A stretch of 64,000 nt of DNA from Prochlorococcus marinus str. MIT 9515. GTDB taxonomy: Bacteria > Cyanobacteriota > Cyanobacteriia > PCC-6307 > Cyanobiaceae. The position numbers were made by a program, and so were the translations under genes. Location: contig NC_008817.1 of NCBI RefSeq assembly GCF_000015665.1, forward strand, positions 372,001-436,000, written 5' to 3'. Below, in pieces: positions 16,548 to 24,556 of the stretch (position 1 is the first letter of the stretch; every line of letters starts with the position of its first letter). The notes under the pieces are model-generated. The model did no database searches and was not told the origin of the DNA. It saw nothing but the letters and a program-made list of their open reading frames with translations.

Positions 16548-16617
16548 TACCAGTCAATTACGCAACCCCACCATAATACACGGGGGGAAGGGGTAAAAGA
16601 CAAGAAATTGACTGGTA
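16548..16617. repeat. 12-bp inverted repeat with inner stem
   Basis: Perfect arms TACCAGTCAATT (16548-16559) and AATTGACTGGTA (16606-16617) enclose 46 bp. Within that, ACCCC (about 16565) can pair with GGGGT (about 16590), giving a nested hairpin. It lies at the left edge of the defence island, 180 bp upstream of vsr. Confidence 0.6.
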
Positions 16618-16667
16618 CTAATTAATGGATGTGTATACATCATCATTGTAAGTAGGGGCAAAAAAAC

Positions 16668-16771
16668 ATAATCCCACCACCACTAAAACACCTATATAAA
16701 TTACGTGGGTATGTGTGTAAACACATAATGCACGTACTGTATATAGGTACCTTTAGGGTGATGGTGATTAT
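16668..16771. repeat. 104-bp imperfect palindrome upstream of vsr
   Basis: Nested complementary segments share one centre (GTAA, 16717-16720): TATGTGT/ACACATA next to the centre, ACGT/ACGT, ACCTATATA/TATATAGGT, a CACCACCAC.TAAA/TTTAGGGTGATGGTG pair, and outermost ATAATC/GATTAT. A smaller palindrome around TGTATACA lies at 16628-16645. The structure ends 24 bp before the vsr start, so it may be an operator, a cruciform-forming site or a structured RNA leader. Confidence 0.65.
16732..16748 (+). promoter_or_regulatory. shared 17-bp island motif, copy at vsr
   Basis: ACGTACTGTATATAGGT, in the right arm of the large palindrome. It matches 15 of 17 positions with 21696-21712 in the control region of the second island operon. 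Candidate operator for a common regulator. Confidence 0.4.
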
Positions 16772-16794
16772 ATTGTTTAAAACTGATTGGTTAG

Positions 16795-17220
16795 ATGAGT
16801 AGTGAAGTAATACATAAGGTAAGTGAGCAGAGATCAAGGAATATGTCTGCCATTAAATCTAAAAATACAAAGCCTGAAATCGCGGTAAGAAAACTTTTAC
16901 ATTCAATGGGATATAGATTCAGATTACATAGAAAAGATTTACCAGGTTCTCCTGATATTGTTCTGCCAAAATATAAAACAGCAATTTTTGTACATGGATG
17001 TTTTTGGCATAGGCATGCGAATTGTAAGTATGCATCAACTCCAAAAACAAGAAAAGAATTTTGGGAAAATAAATTTAGAGCAAATGTAAAAAGAGATTTG
17101 GAAATTCAGGAAAAAATAAAAATTATGGGTTGGAAATCTGTCGTTATTTGGGAATGCGAAATTAAAAATAAATCTATCTTTGAAAAGAATTTTAATAATC
17201 TTTTTTTAGATGATTTTTAA
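16795..17220 (+). CDS. vsr: Vsr-type very-short-patch endonuclease
   Basis: A 141-aa endonuclease closely matching Vsr. It carries RSRNMSAIKSKNTKPE (13-28), the catalytic Asp54 in GSPDIVLPKY, then TAIFVHGCFWHRH (63-74; active-site and zinc ligands), an FW...N-x-x-RD helix (89-101), and GWKSVVIWECE (112-122) with a zinc cysteine. Classical Vsr nicks 5' of the T in T:G mismatches left by deamination of 5-methylcytosine. Vsr-like nucleases in methylase/ATPase islands are thought to cut DNA. It is complete in length, is the only plus-strand gene of the island, and overlaps the end of the convergent gene by 4 bp. Confidence 0.9.
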   Translation: MSSEVIHKVSEQRSRNMSAIKSKNTKPEIAVRKLLHSMGYRFRLHRKDLPGSPDIVLPKYKTAIFVHGCFWHRHANCKYASTPKTRKEFWENKFRANVKRDLEIQEKIKIMGWKSVVIWECEIKNKSIFEKNFNNLFLDDF

Positions 17221-18023
17221 ATAGTATCATTTTCAATCTTTTTATTTGGGATATATTTTTGTAAATTTAGAATTCTCTCCAGTAGGTTTTCTGGACTCTC
17301 TTTATGAGCGCTAACTGATCTAGGTATAAGTAATGCATTAAATAAAACTGATAATTTTGCTGAAGCAATGGTAGGAGCTAAACCTCTTTGATCAACTAGT
17401 ATACTAAATGCTTCTAAGTAGCAAATTCTAAATAATGGAGAGCCCCCAAACTCTCTGTCGAGAACATCAAAAAGTGCTTGTGATTTTTTATTTTCTGTGA
17501 TTATCTTGGTATATTTATATGGGTCTTCACATCTAAAACATTCTAATTCAGAATCCTTTTCCCAAGGTGCATAAGTAAGTTCAGCAGCCCACCATAATCT
17601 TGATAAACCATTCCTTGCCAATGCATTTCTTGGTGATCCATCTAAATGCCATCTTGATAAAATTTTGTTATTCAAATTAGTACCCTTATCTGAATCTTTT
17701 AAGTTCCATCTTTTTTGCATATAGCTCCAAGAGTCTCGATGGGTCAAAGTAATCCATAATCTAGAATCGGAGGCTTGAATCCTATCTATTTTTAATGTTT
17801 CGAAAAGATATTTAGCCGTAATAAAATCATTTGATGAATCTAAAAATTTTTCTTCAATTGGTTTTAATTGAGTATCGAAAAATTCATATTGTTCTAATTC
17901 ATTTAAAAAAGGATTTGAATAAGAACTATATTTTTGAATATTTTCATTAGCAAGATTTGCATCGCTGGCTTTTCCAGTTAATAAACTTACAGAAGATCTA
18001 GTTAGTAATTTTAAATTATTCAT
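17217..18023 (-). CDS. island module A, small protein (DUF6339-like)
   Basis: A 268-aa protein, third gene of module A. Conserved features shared with its counterpart at 23843-24556 are a D-x-R-h-W-h-x-L segment (about 86-93), a tract RW-x(7-9) leading to ARNGLSRLWWAAE (136-148), and LDREFG (188-193). I recall such sequences as DUF6339, but the label is unverified. The invariant Arg, Asp and Glu are compatible with an enzyme or nucleic-acid-binding role, but none is known. It overlaps the upstream partner gene by 4 bp and converges with vsr, so it is firmly part of the island operon. Coding sequence is AT-rich like the host. Confidence 0.7.
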   Translation of the reverse strand: MNNLKLLTRSSVSLLTGKASDANLANENIQKYSSYSNPFLNELEQYEFFDTQLKPIEEKFLDSSNDFITAKYLFETLKIDRIQASDSRLWITLTHRDSWSYMQKRWNLKDSDKGTNLNNKILSRWHLDGSPRNALARNGLSRLWWAAELTYAPWEKDSELECFRCEDPYKYTKIITENKKSQALFDVLDREFGGSPLFRICYLEAFSILVDQRGLAPTIASAKLSVLFNALLIPRSVSAHKESPENLLERILNLQKYIPNKKIENDTI

Positions 18024-18943
18024 TCGCCCAATATTTCATCATCAATTTGTGATTGATGTTCTTCGTACTTGCTTTTTATTAAACTAATTAATGGAGATTT
18101 AAGAATTTTATTTGCTTTTTCAAAAGGGGTACCCTGTAAGTTATTTTCATCTATTAATTCGCAAAGATTATTAAACCAACCTTTGTTTACATATGAAGCA
18201 TATTCTATCTGAGCATTAAGCTCAGCTTCACTCAATTTTTCTTCTGCAGATTTTAAAATTTCTATATAGTGAATAGCCATTTGAAGCGCTGGCAAAACAA
18301 TATTATTGTAAATAAATGGTCCTAAAGATTTTCTTTTTATCGACTGGTATTGTTTAAAAGTATCTTCAGGTAACTTAATTAATATTTTTTCTTGAGTAAA
18401 GTCATGAATAGGCTCTTTTATTGTCTTATTCGTATTTGGCGTAATTAAGAAAATACTTTCTGGTTCTGCCTCAAATGGGTCGAAGCGATGTGGAATATTT
18501 TCAAATTTACTTTTGCTTTTACCGAGAATATTTAATTCTTTTGCTATGAAGTTTCTCTTTGGATAATCATTTGCCAATAATGTTGGTGCTACATCTAATT
18601 CTTTAATTGAAGATAGGAAAAATCTAACTCTAACCCGATTATTTAATACTCCATAATCAAAAGTTATTTCCTCTTTATTTTTATTATTGAAATCTAGTTC
18701 TTTGCAGATGAGGCTAAAAGTCGCAGGGCTATTTAGCTCTACGAAAAAACTTAATTGGCCTTCATCAAACAAATTTTGTATTTTTGTATCAGATATAGAA
18801 GGCTTATAAAATCTAAAAATTATTTTCTTTGGAAACTTTTCAACAGCATAATCAATATCCATTTTTGCAGTTGATTGATAATCACCTTCATTACCAATTA
18901 CTGGACATGGATATGAGATTTGTTTGGATGTTGAGCTAGGCAT
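18020..18943 (-). CDS. island module A, middle partner protein
   Basis: A 307-aa protein of unknown family. The first half is beta-rich (KIIFRFYKPS, LSFFVELNSPATFS, VRVRFFLSS). The middle has FDPFEAEPESIFLITPNT, and the last third is helical with FIYNNIVLPALQMAIHYIEILKS and a charged C-terminus. Gene 24553-25584 has the same order of elements (FPSESRDQLWRLIPSE, then a helical region with a similar FTSICSTVWTMLVATAMNSI), so the two look like distant homologues. Start and stop overlap the ATPase and the DUF6339-like gene (TAATG and 4 bp), indicating co-translation. A structural or adaptor role for the ATPase is a guess. Confidence 0.6.
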   Translation of the reverse strand: MPSSTSKQISYPCPVIGNEGDYQSTAKMDIDYAVEKFPKKIIFRFYKPSISDTKIQNLFDEGQLSFFVELNSPATFSLICKELDFNNKNKEEITFDYGVLNNRVRVRFFLSSIKELDVAPTLLANDYPKRNFIAKELNILGKSKSKFENIPHRFDPFEAEPESIFLITPNTNKTIKEPIHDFTQEKILIKLPEDTFKQYQSIKRKSLGPFIYNNIVLPALQMAIHYIEILKSAEEKLSEAELNAQIEYASYVNKGWFNNLCELIDENNLQGTPFEKANKILKSPLISLIKSKYEEHQSQIDDEILGE

Positions 18944-20997
18944 TAGATGGTGGAAATTGCGAATTCAGCAGAATTTGGGAGTACAATCTCGCAGTCATAA
19001 AATTCATTAGTCTGCATCTTAATATCTTTAATTTTATTTTCATGCCATTGAATTTCTTTTCTATTAAATGAAATTTTCGACTCTACGGGTAAGGGCACGC
19101 AGCTCTTTTTTTCATTATTTACAACCATTCCTAAATTGATATCTCCATGTATATCTTGTAATGCAATTATTCTTAAAAGATATCTATTTTCGGTTGAAGA
19201 ATTTCTTAGTAATCTTATTTTTATATCTTCATTAATAGTTAAAGATTCTTTCTTACCTTTTGGATCAAATTTAGCATTTCCTTGTTTATCTCCAGCACCG
19301 CTTCCTGGATTGCCACCTTGAGGGTTAACTTTTTTGTCAGTTTTTACTGTGCCTACAGTCCCGCCTGAGGTCCCTTGACTGCTTGCAGTTCTTTTAGTTG
19401 ATATTGAGGAAGAATTTTTTTGAATGCTTGTAATAGTCGATTTATTGCTATCAGTAATTATTGAGGGATTGAATCCTTCCTTATTATTTGTATTCGGAAT
19501 GCCTTCTTGAGAAGAGAAAAATGAACCATCTCCTATCCCAGTTCTAAGATCAGGGATTAAATCTGCCAGGCCTGGTATATCTTGCGTTTGACTAGATAAA
19601 GGATCAAGATTTTCTATTATAATTTGAACTTTTTTACTTAAATCTTGATAAATACTCCAATATTCATTTACATATTCTTCATCACAATAATCTCTTACTA
19701 ATTTGAGATGAGTTGGATCCTCTAAATCCATAAAAACATCATTACCTTTATCAGATAAGACTTTTACAACTGCATTAAAAGGAATACCTATTGGTTTACT
19801 GAAATTTCTTATTTTCATAAGAGGTTGTCTCATTATGCACCATTCTTTCGTTAACTTTTGATCATCCTTATCTTGATATAAGGTCATTTCAACCTTTCCT
19901 ATTTTTTTAACATCAATCAGATGAGTTGATCTTTTGCCTGTTATGGAAATTGAATGCTCGTTACACGTTGTTTTTAGAAATCCATAAATAGATTGCATTT
20001 CTTTGTTCCATGCCTTGCTTGATAGTCTCTTTTTAACTTGGACTTCCAAAGTAGAATAATATTCGTCTAAATTTTCATGATTTATTTCATGAAGAATTTC
20101 ATTTGTATTATCGTTTATTATTTTGAAATTAATTAATTTTTCTCTTATTGCAGCAAAGAATCCTTTAATTAATCCCTTAGCCAATAAAAGATCCCAGTTA
20201 TCAGATTCATGTTTAAAACCCCAAATATAGATATCAGTTCCATTAGTAGATCTTTCATAAGGAAAGTTAATATTTAAAAGATCATTATTTCTATAAGAGA
20301 CAAATTTATTCGGGTTAATGACGTTACCTATAAATCCTGTTTCTTGAGTCTTATAGTTTTGGGTTGGATCAATGTGTGAACATAAGATTGAGTTGCCTGC
20401 AAATAAAGTTTCCTTTTCTTCGTATTCGTTAGTAAATTGAGAAAATAATGTATAAGCTTTTATATCAGATTTGGCAACTAAAGCATTTTGTCCATGACCA
20501 AAGCGTCCAGCTTTTGTACCTTGAGCAGCACTTATACCAGTTGACTTGATAAGACGAAAATATGGAGCAAAGTCTTCATCTTCTCCCCCTTTGAGGCCCT
20601 TAGTTCCATAATCTCTTATTGTTAAAACAGGAATTGTATCTTGATTTAGTATTCTCAAAGCTCTTGATAATTGTATTATTTCTTTGCCAATAGGTTTGTT
20701 TGATCCTGAAGAAGCTTCTTTATTTTGAAAATATTCAATTGCAGATTCTAATCTTTTTTTGTAGTCTTCAATTCCAGGGAAAAATCTACTTTCTATATTT
20801 TTTAATCGATATTCAACTGATACCTCAACATCTTCACCATTATCATCTTTCATACAGGAGTTTCTTGAATTTTGTGCTGTCTCAAGCCCAACGTTATCCA
20901 AGTGCTTAAATATGTCACTTGCATTATTCAGGCCTTTTTCCTTGCCATAGCCAAGGCTTGGAAAATTCCAGGGGTTGGAGTAATTAAAAATACTCAT
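18943..20997 (-). CDS. island module A, GHKL-type ATPase
   Basis: A 684-aa protein with an N-terminal histidine-kinase/Hsp90/MutL-like ATP-binding fold: N-box helix LETAQNSRNS (Asn43, Mg binding), G1 box IRDYGTKGLKG (Asp129, Gly131, Gly134), and G2 lid AGRFGHGQNAL (163-173). The opening, PSLGYGKEKGLNNASDIF, matches the other island ATPase (PSLGQGRSSGGNAASEIF). A low-complexity Ser/Thr/Gly linker (about 520-590) separates a final beta-rich domain. There is no kinase dimerisation helix or Hsp90 middle domain, so a MutL/MORC-like nucleotide-driven clamp is the best reading. First large gene of module A, overlapping the partner gene by 1 bp. Confidence 0.75.
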   Translation of the reverse strand: MSIFNYSNPWNFPSLGYGKEKGLNNASDIFKHLDNVGLETAQNSRNSCMKDDNGEDVEVSVEYRLKNIESRFFPGIEDYKKRLESAIEYFQNKEASSGSNKPIGKEIIQLSRALRILNQDTIPVLTIRDYGTKGLKGGEDEDFAPYFRLIKSTGISAAQGTKAGRFGHGQNALVAKSDIKAYTLFSQFTNEYEEKETLFAGNSILCSHIDPTQNYKTQETGFIGNVINPNKFVSYRNNDLLNINFPYERSTNGTDIYIWGFKHESDNWDLLLAKGLIKGFFAAIREKLINFKIINDNTNEILHEINHENLDEYYSTLEVQVKKRLSSKAWNKEMQSIYGFLKTTCNEHSISITGKRSTHLIDVKKIGKVEMTLYQDKDDQKLTKEWCIMRQPLMKIRNFSKPIGIPFNAVVKVLSDKGNDVFMDLEDPTHLKLVRDYCDEEYVNEYWSIYQDLSKKVQIIIENLDPLSSQTQDIPGLADLIPDLRTGIGDGSFFSSQEGIPNTNNKEGFNPSIITDSNKSTITSIQKNSSSISTKRTASSQGTSGGTVGTVKTDKKVNPQGGNPGSGAGDKQGNAKFDPKGKKESLTINEDIKIRLLRNSSTENRYLLRIIALQDIHGDINLGMVVNNEKKSCVPLPVESKISFNRKEIQWHENKIKDIKMQTNEFYDCEIVLPNSAEFAISTI

Positions 20998-21225
20998 TTA
21001 TAAAAGTTTGAATGAAGAATCGTTGTTAGTACCGGAATCAAATTTTCTACAGATCTCGTTAACTTTATCTTTAAGAGCTTTTTTAATTTGTTGCGATTGT
21101 TGCTCTGTGTAGGAATAGTTGCTTTTGTTTGCAAGATTTCCAACTAGGTCTAAATATTTGAGAGCTTTTGGAACTCTCTTATTAGCCAATTCAATAAAGT
21201 GTTCAGAGTTATTTTTTGTAGCCAA
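20998..21225 (-). CDS. small helical island protein, paralogue 2
   Basis: A 75-aa helical protein with no known motif. It is similar to the gene just upstream (21288-21593): FIELANKRVPKALKYLDLVGNLAN matches FCRLANSRVEKVAYALDILSKLSS, followed in both by an (S/D)YTE motif and an IKKAL/IKKFL helix. It directly abuts module A (its stop is followed by the ATPase start). It could be a regulator, antitoxin-like factor or assembly partner. The sequence does not decide. Confidence 0.6.
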   Translation of the reverse strand: MATKNNSEHFIELANKRVPKALKYLDLVGNLANKSNYSYTEQQSQQIKKALKDKVNEICRKFDSGTNNDSSFKLL

Positions 21226-21287
21226 TTACTTTTCCTGTTTATGAGAATCTAATTATTGCATTAAAAATTAAATGAAATATATGAGAT

Positions 21288-21593
21288 TTAGGCTTTCAAA
21301 ACAAAAGTCTTTTTTCCCGTTTCATTTGCAGGGGTAAAAGCTGCAAGTGCTTTATCAAGTTCAGATTGAAGGAATTTTTTGATATTTTTAATATCTTCCT
21401 CTGTGTAGTCTGACCTTCTTGATGAAAGTTTTGAGAGGATATCCAGAGCATAGGCGACTTTTTCTACGCGGCTGTTGGCCAATCTACAGAAAATATCTCT
21501 TCTGGATTCGACCGAATTTAAGTCTTGAGCAATAGATTTAGAAGTCATAATTGAAAAATAGAATGAATAAATGAGAGTAAATCTGGTGCTCAC
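21288..21593 (-). CDS. small helical island protein, paralogue 1
   Basis: A 101-aa frame, although the conserved part begins only at about MTSKSIAQDLNSVESRRD. An ATG there (about 21548) would give an 86-aa protein and is my preferred start because the preceding residues (TRFTLIYSFYFSI) look non-coding. The core RLANSRVEKVAYALDILSKL...YTEEDIKNIKKFL is shared with the neighbour at 20998-21225. First gene of the second island operon, preceded by a 183-bp control region with palindromes and the shared 17-bp motif. Confidence 0.6.
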   Translation of the reverse strand: MSTRFTLIYSFYFSIMTSKSIAQDLNSVESRRDIFCRLANSRVEKVAYALDILSKLSSRRSDYTEEDIKNIKKFLQSELDKALAAFTPANETGKKTFVLKA

Positions 21594-21695
21594 TCAGGAA
21601 AAACCAATAAAACCTGCCCTGCTTTACCCCATATCAAGGGTGCTATAGCTCTCAAACTACGTACAGAAGTCATCAGGACACCAGATAAACTTACT

Positions 21696-21712
21696 ATGTA
21701 CTATATATAGGT
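21696..21712 (+). promoter_or_regulatory. shared 17-bp island motif, copy in mid-island control region
   Basis: ATGTACTATATATAGGT, two mismatches from the copy at 16732-16748. It is about 100 bp upstream of the first gene of the module A operon. A GCTATAGC palindrome and a CTACGTACAG repeat of the ACGTAC core lie between it and the gene. Confidence 0.4.
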
Positions 21713-21743
21713 CAATTATATTTGTCAAGAAATTCATTTAGAG

Positions 21744-21764
21744 CGTACATATGTAATATGTACG
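21744..21764. repeat. 9-bp perfect inverted repeat after dcm
   Basis: CGTACATAT-GTA-ATATGTACG, perfect 9-bp arms, 13 bp beyond the methyltransferase stop. It lacks a T-tail, so it is more like a protein-binding site than a terminator. The GTAC half-sites recall the ACGTAC core of the neighbouring motif. Confidence 0.55.
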
Positions 21765-21776
21765 GGCAGTAAATTA

Positions 21777-23846
21777 TCAGGCAGCTTCTATCTTTTGCTC
21801 TTTTGGTAATAATTTTAATTTATTCTGGATAATTTCATCTGTATCTTCTTGTTTAGATAAAGCCAGTAAGGAGCAATAACCAGTACCTTCACTGTCTTTC
21901 TCTAATAAATGACCTATATGTATCTCTCTGTTCATGTTGCTGAATTTCAATTTCTCATAATCTAAATCCATCAACTTAGAAATAATTTTTGTTATTACTA
22001 AGGATTGTTTTATCTCAGTGGTCAGACCAACTGTTGCAAGAGCTCCTCTTACTGAATTCCTAGAAAATAAACCATAATCTTTTCTGGCTATTTCACTCCA
22101 GTCAATTTCATCTTTGTTTAAATCTTCAGCTAAGAGTTCTAGGGAAGGAATATATTTTTCAAGACTGAAACTTTTTATTTTCATCGTCCGCATTTTTATA
22201 TTGTCATGAAGAAAACTTTCGGGATTAGGCCAGGACTTTTTCAGCTGTCTATATGTTTCCTTTTTTCTACCTTCCAGGTTTTTATCACTTTCTCCTACAT
22301 TTTTTTTCTTTTTATCCTTATGATCCTTTTTGAAGGTTTCTGGGAGTAAGATTCCAAGGCATGCATTCCATGCTCTTACTTCATTTGGAATAATTTTTCT
22401 ACCTTCTCTTTTTTTTGTCCAGATAAGTTCAACTTCTTTTTTATTTAATTCATACCAGCTAATAAGATTTTTTCGTAGTTGAGGAACTAAATCTGCCTGC
22501 ATATAATCTTTTTTATTTTTTATCGATTTAATTAATGCTTTTCCTAGTTCATAAGCAACTATGGGTGCAACTGCTTCTCCAATTTGATGGAATCTATTAG
22601 AAGGTCCTCCATGAAAATTAAACCCATCCGGAAATGATTGAACTCTTGCTGCTTCTCTGACTGAGAGTGTTCTATTTTGTTGGGGATGGATATACCAGTA
22701 TCCATCTTTTGACATATGAGCAGTGATTGTGAGACATGGTTCATTTGGTTTGAGAATATTATATTTATCACCAAAGCTATTCTTTTGATTTTCCTTTACT
22801 TTCTTGCCTTCCCTAAAAGCTCTGCTGGTTACTGAATATCTCCTTTGAGCTTCTGATAGTTGAGAATATTTAACTCCAGTGGATCTCATTAATTTAAATG
22901 TTTCTAGATCATCCTCTCTAACTTTTCTTATCAGGTGATCATGAATTACGTCATCATCAATTTCTAACCATTCTCTCATAGATGTTTGATAAGGGGTTAT
23001 GGGGCCTCCATAGCTATATCTCTCATCCCACTTCTCGTTCCATCCTCCCTCCAAAGGAGGTAAATCAGAAATCGCATCTTCCAATGTAACTGCTTTATCA
23101 ACGGAATTGTATGTTGGCTTTGGCCATTTCATTGGAGCACATTCATTTATCTTTGTTCCTGAAATAAATAATCTTGGTCTGAGTTGAGGGACTCCATACT
23201 GCCATGCATAAATCAATTTGGGGTCTATACGATAACCGGCTTTCTCAGCTCTATTAATTATTGATCTGAATATTTCCTGCTCTCCACCCTGGGCAATATC
23301 AGAAACATTTTCCATTAGAAAAGCTTTTGGCTTTACCTGCTCAACTATCGAAATAAATGATTCCCATAATTCTCTTCTATCTTCATTAAGTTCCTGATGT
23401 TGAGCCGAAACTTCTTCATTATGTTTCCTCCATTTGATATTTCTCGAAAAAGGCTGACATGGAGGCCCACCTGCAATAAGTGAAATTTCTCCACATTCGT
23501 TAAGTTTGTCAGCAATTTCATTAACAACCTTTCTTTTACTTAAATCACATTCATACGAGCAACCGCCAAAATGATGCCTGTGAGTCATTATTGAATCATT
23601 TCGAATATCACATGCAAGAATTACATCAAAATTTGCTCGATGAAGCCCAAGACTTAAACCACCAGCACCTGAAAAAAGATCAACAGCAAAGTTTGGGTCT
23701 TTTTTAAGACTACGAACTTTTGCCGCATAACCAGGAAGTTCATCAAATTCGCATGAATCAATATGAGGATCAAGTTCTGTTGAAGGACCTCTGACAGGAG
23801 TTAATCTATGTGGATCAATTTTTCCTACTGCATTCTTATGTATCAT
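21777..23846 (-). CDS. C5-cytosine DNA methyltransferase with long C-terminal extension
   Basis: A 689-aa Dcm-type enzyme. Motif I FSGAGGLSLG (58-67), motif IV GGPPCQPF with catalytic Cys130, motif VI ENV (179-181), motif VIII VPQLRPRLF (about 218-226), and IX-X with LSVREAARVQSFPD and QIGEAVAP are all intact, so it should methylate cytosine in a short site using SAM. The catalytic core ends near residue 440. About 240 further residues, basic and unfamiliar to me, make it longer than typical Dcm proteins. It is the last gene of the module B operon, overlapping the DUF6339-like gene by 4 bp, which ties the methylase to the ATPase module. Confidence 0.9.
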   Translation of the reverse strand: MIHKNAVGKIDPHRLTPVRGPSTELDPHIDSCEFDELPGYAAKVRSLKKDPNFAVDLFSGAGGLSLGLHRANFDVILACDIRNDSIMTHRHHFGGCSYECDLSKRKVVNEIADKLNECGEISLIAGGPPCQPFSRNIKWRKHNEEVSAQHQELNEDRRELWESFISIVEQVKPKAFLMENVSDIAQGGEQEIFRSIINRAEKAGYRIDPKLIYAWQYGVPQLRPRLFISGTKINECAPMKWPKPTYNSVDKAVTLEDAISDLPPLEGGWNEKWDERYSYGGPITPYQTSMREWLEIDDDVIHDHLIRKVREDDLETFKLMRSTGVKYSQLSEAQRRYSVTSRAFREGKKVKENQKNSFGDKYNILKPNEPCLTITAHMSKDGYWYIHPQQNRTLSVREAARVQSFPDGFNFHGGPSNRFHQIGEAVAPIVAYELGKALIKSIKNKKDYMQADLVPQLRKNLISWYELNKKEVELIWTKKREGRKIIPNEVRAWNACLGILLPETFKKDHKDKKKKNVGESDKNLEGRKKETYRQLKKSWPNPESFLHDNIKMRTMKIKSFSLEKYIPSLELLAEDLNKDEIDWSEIARKDYGLFSRNSVRGALATVGLTTEIKQSLVITKIISKLMDLDYEKLKFSNMNREIHIGHLLEKDSEGTGYCSLLALSKQEDTDEIIQNKLKLLPKEQKIEAA

Positions 23847-24556
23847 GAAGCCTCCTTATCCTGAATATCAATTAATTTTTGCAGTTGTTCTTCACTCAAT
23901 AGATCAAGACATATAGAGCCACCCAGAGAATTAAGTTTTCTTATCGCAATTCTTACTTTGCTGTCTGGCAATTCAACAAGCTTTTCTGTTAATACTCTAT
24001 TTATCTTGGGTATCAAGCCAAATTCTCTGTCACTTAAACCGAGATGAAGTTCCTGACTCGTGAAAAGTTTTTTGACCAGAGTGTAGTCAGATTGACTTTT
24101 ATCCATCATCCTATCTGCGGCAAAGAAAAGTCTGGAAAAGGTATTTCTCCCATGACCATTAATTGAAGATGTCCCAAGAAATCTTATAGAAGGAACATGT
24201 TTTTTGCCTGTTCCAACCGTAAATCCATCTTCAGGGTCAATAGGAATACTCCCTCTCCATCTAAGCCAGGGAATGTTTGGATATTTTATTACGCAAAGCC
24301 AATGCCACATTCTCATATCAGTAAGAACATGAGAAGGAAGCGGTTTAAATGTTTTATGAACGCACTCGACCAATCTCTCATCCAGGTTTGAACCTTTTAT
24401 ATTTTCAAGGATTAGTTGATCTACAAGTTTTGAGAGGTCAGTAAGATCTACTTCGGATTCTACTTTCTCTAAACCTATAGACTCTGGATATCTTAAAGCT
24501 GAAATAAGTCCACTATTTATTAAAGGATTCTTTAATCTGAAAAGCTCTTCTCTCAT
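23843..24556 (-). CDS. island module B, small protein (DUF6339-like)
   Basis: A 237-aa protein, counterpart of 17217-18023. Shared signatures are MRMWHWLCVIKYPNIPWLRW (81-100), SINGHGRNTFSRLFFAAD (131-148) and LSDREFG (174-180). Sequence elsewhere is poorly conserved, so the two copies diverged long ago or came from different sources. It overlaps the partner gene upstream and the methyltransferase downstream by 4 bp each, giving tight translational coupling. Function unknown. The invariant Arg/Asp/Glu might form an active site. Confidence 0.7.
   Translation of the reverse strand: MREELFRLKNPLINSGLISALRYPESIGLEKVESEVDLTDLSKLVDQLILENIKGSNLDERLVECVHKTFKPLPSHVLTDMRMWHWLCVIKYPNIPWLRWRGSIPIDPEDGFTVGTGKKHVPSIRFLGTSSINGHGRNTFSRLFFAADRMMDKSQSDYTLVKKLFTSQELHLGLSDREFGLIPKINRVLTEKLVELPDSKVRIAIRKLNSLGGSICLDLLSEEQLQKLIDIQDKEAS

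Noticed and set aside
16643-16837. Minus-strand frame of 64 codons opposite the vsr start
   Set aside because: It lies inside the palindrome cluster, has no protein-like composition and overlaps the vsr start.
16795-17220. Vsr simply as a mismatch-repair partner of Dcm (VSP repair)
   Set aside because: Not excluded, but its location at the end of a two-ATPase island rather than next to the methyltransferase makes a role in the island system at least as likely.
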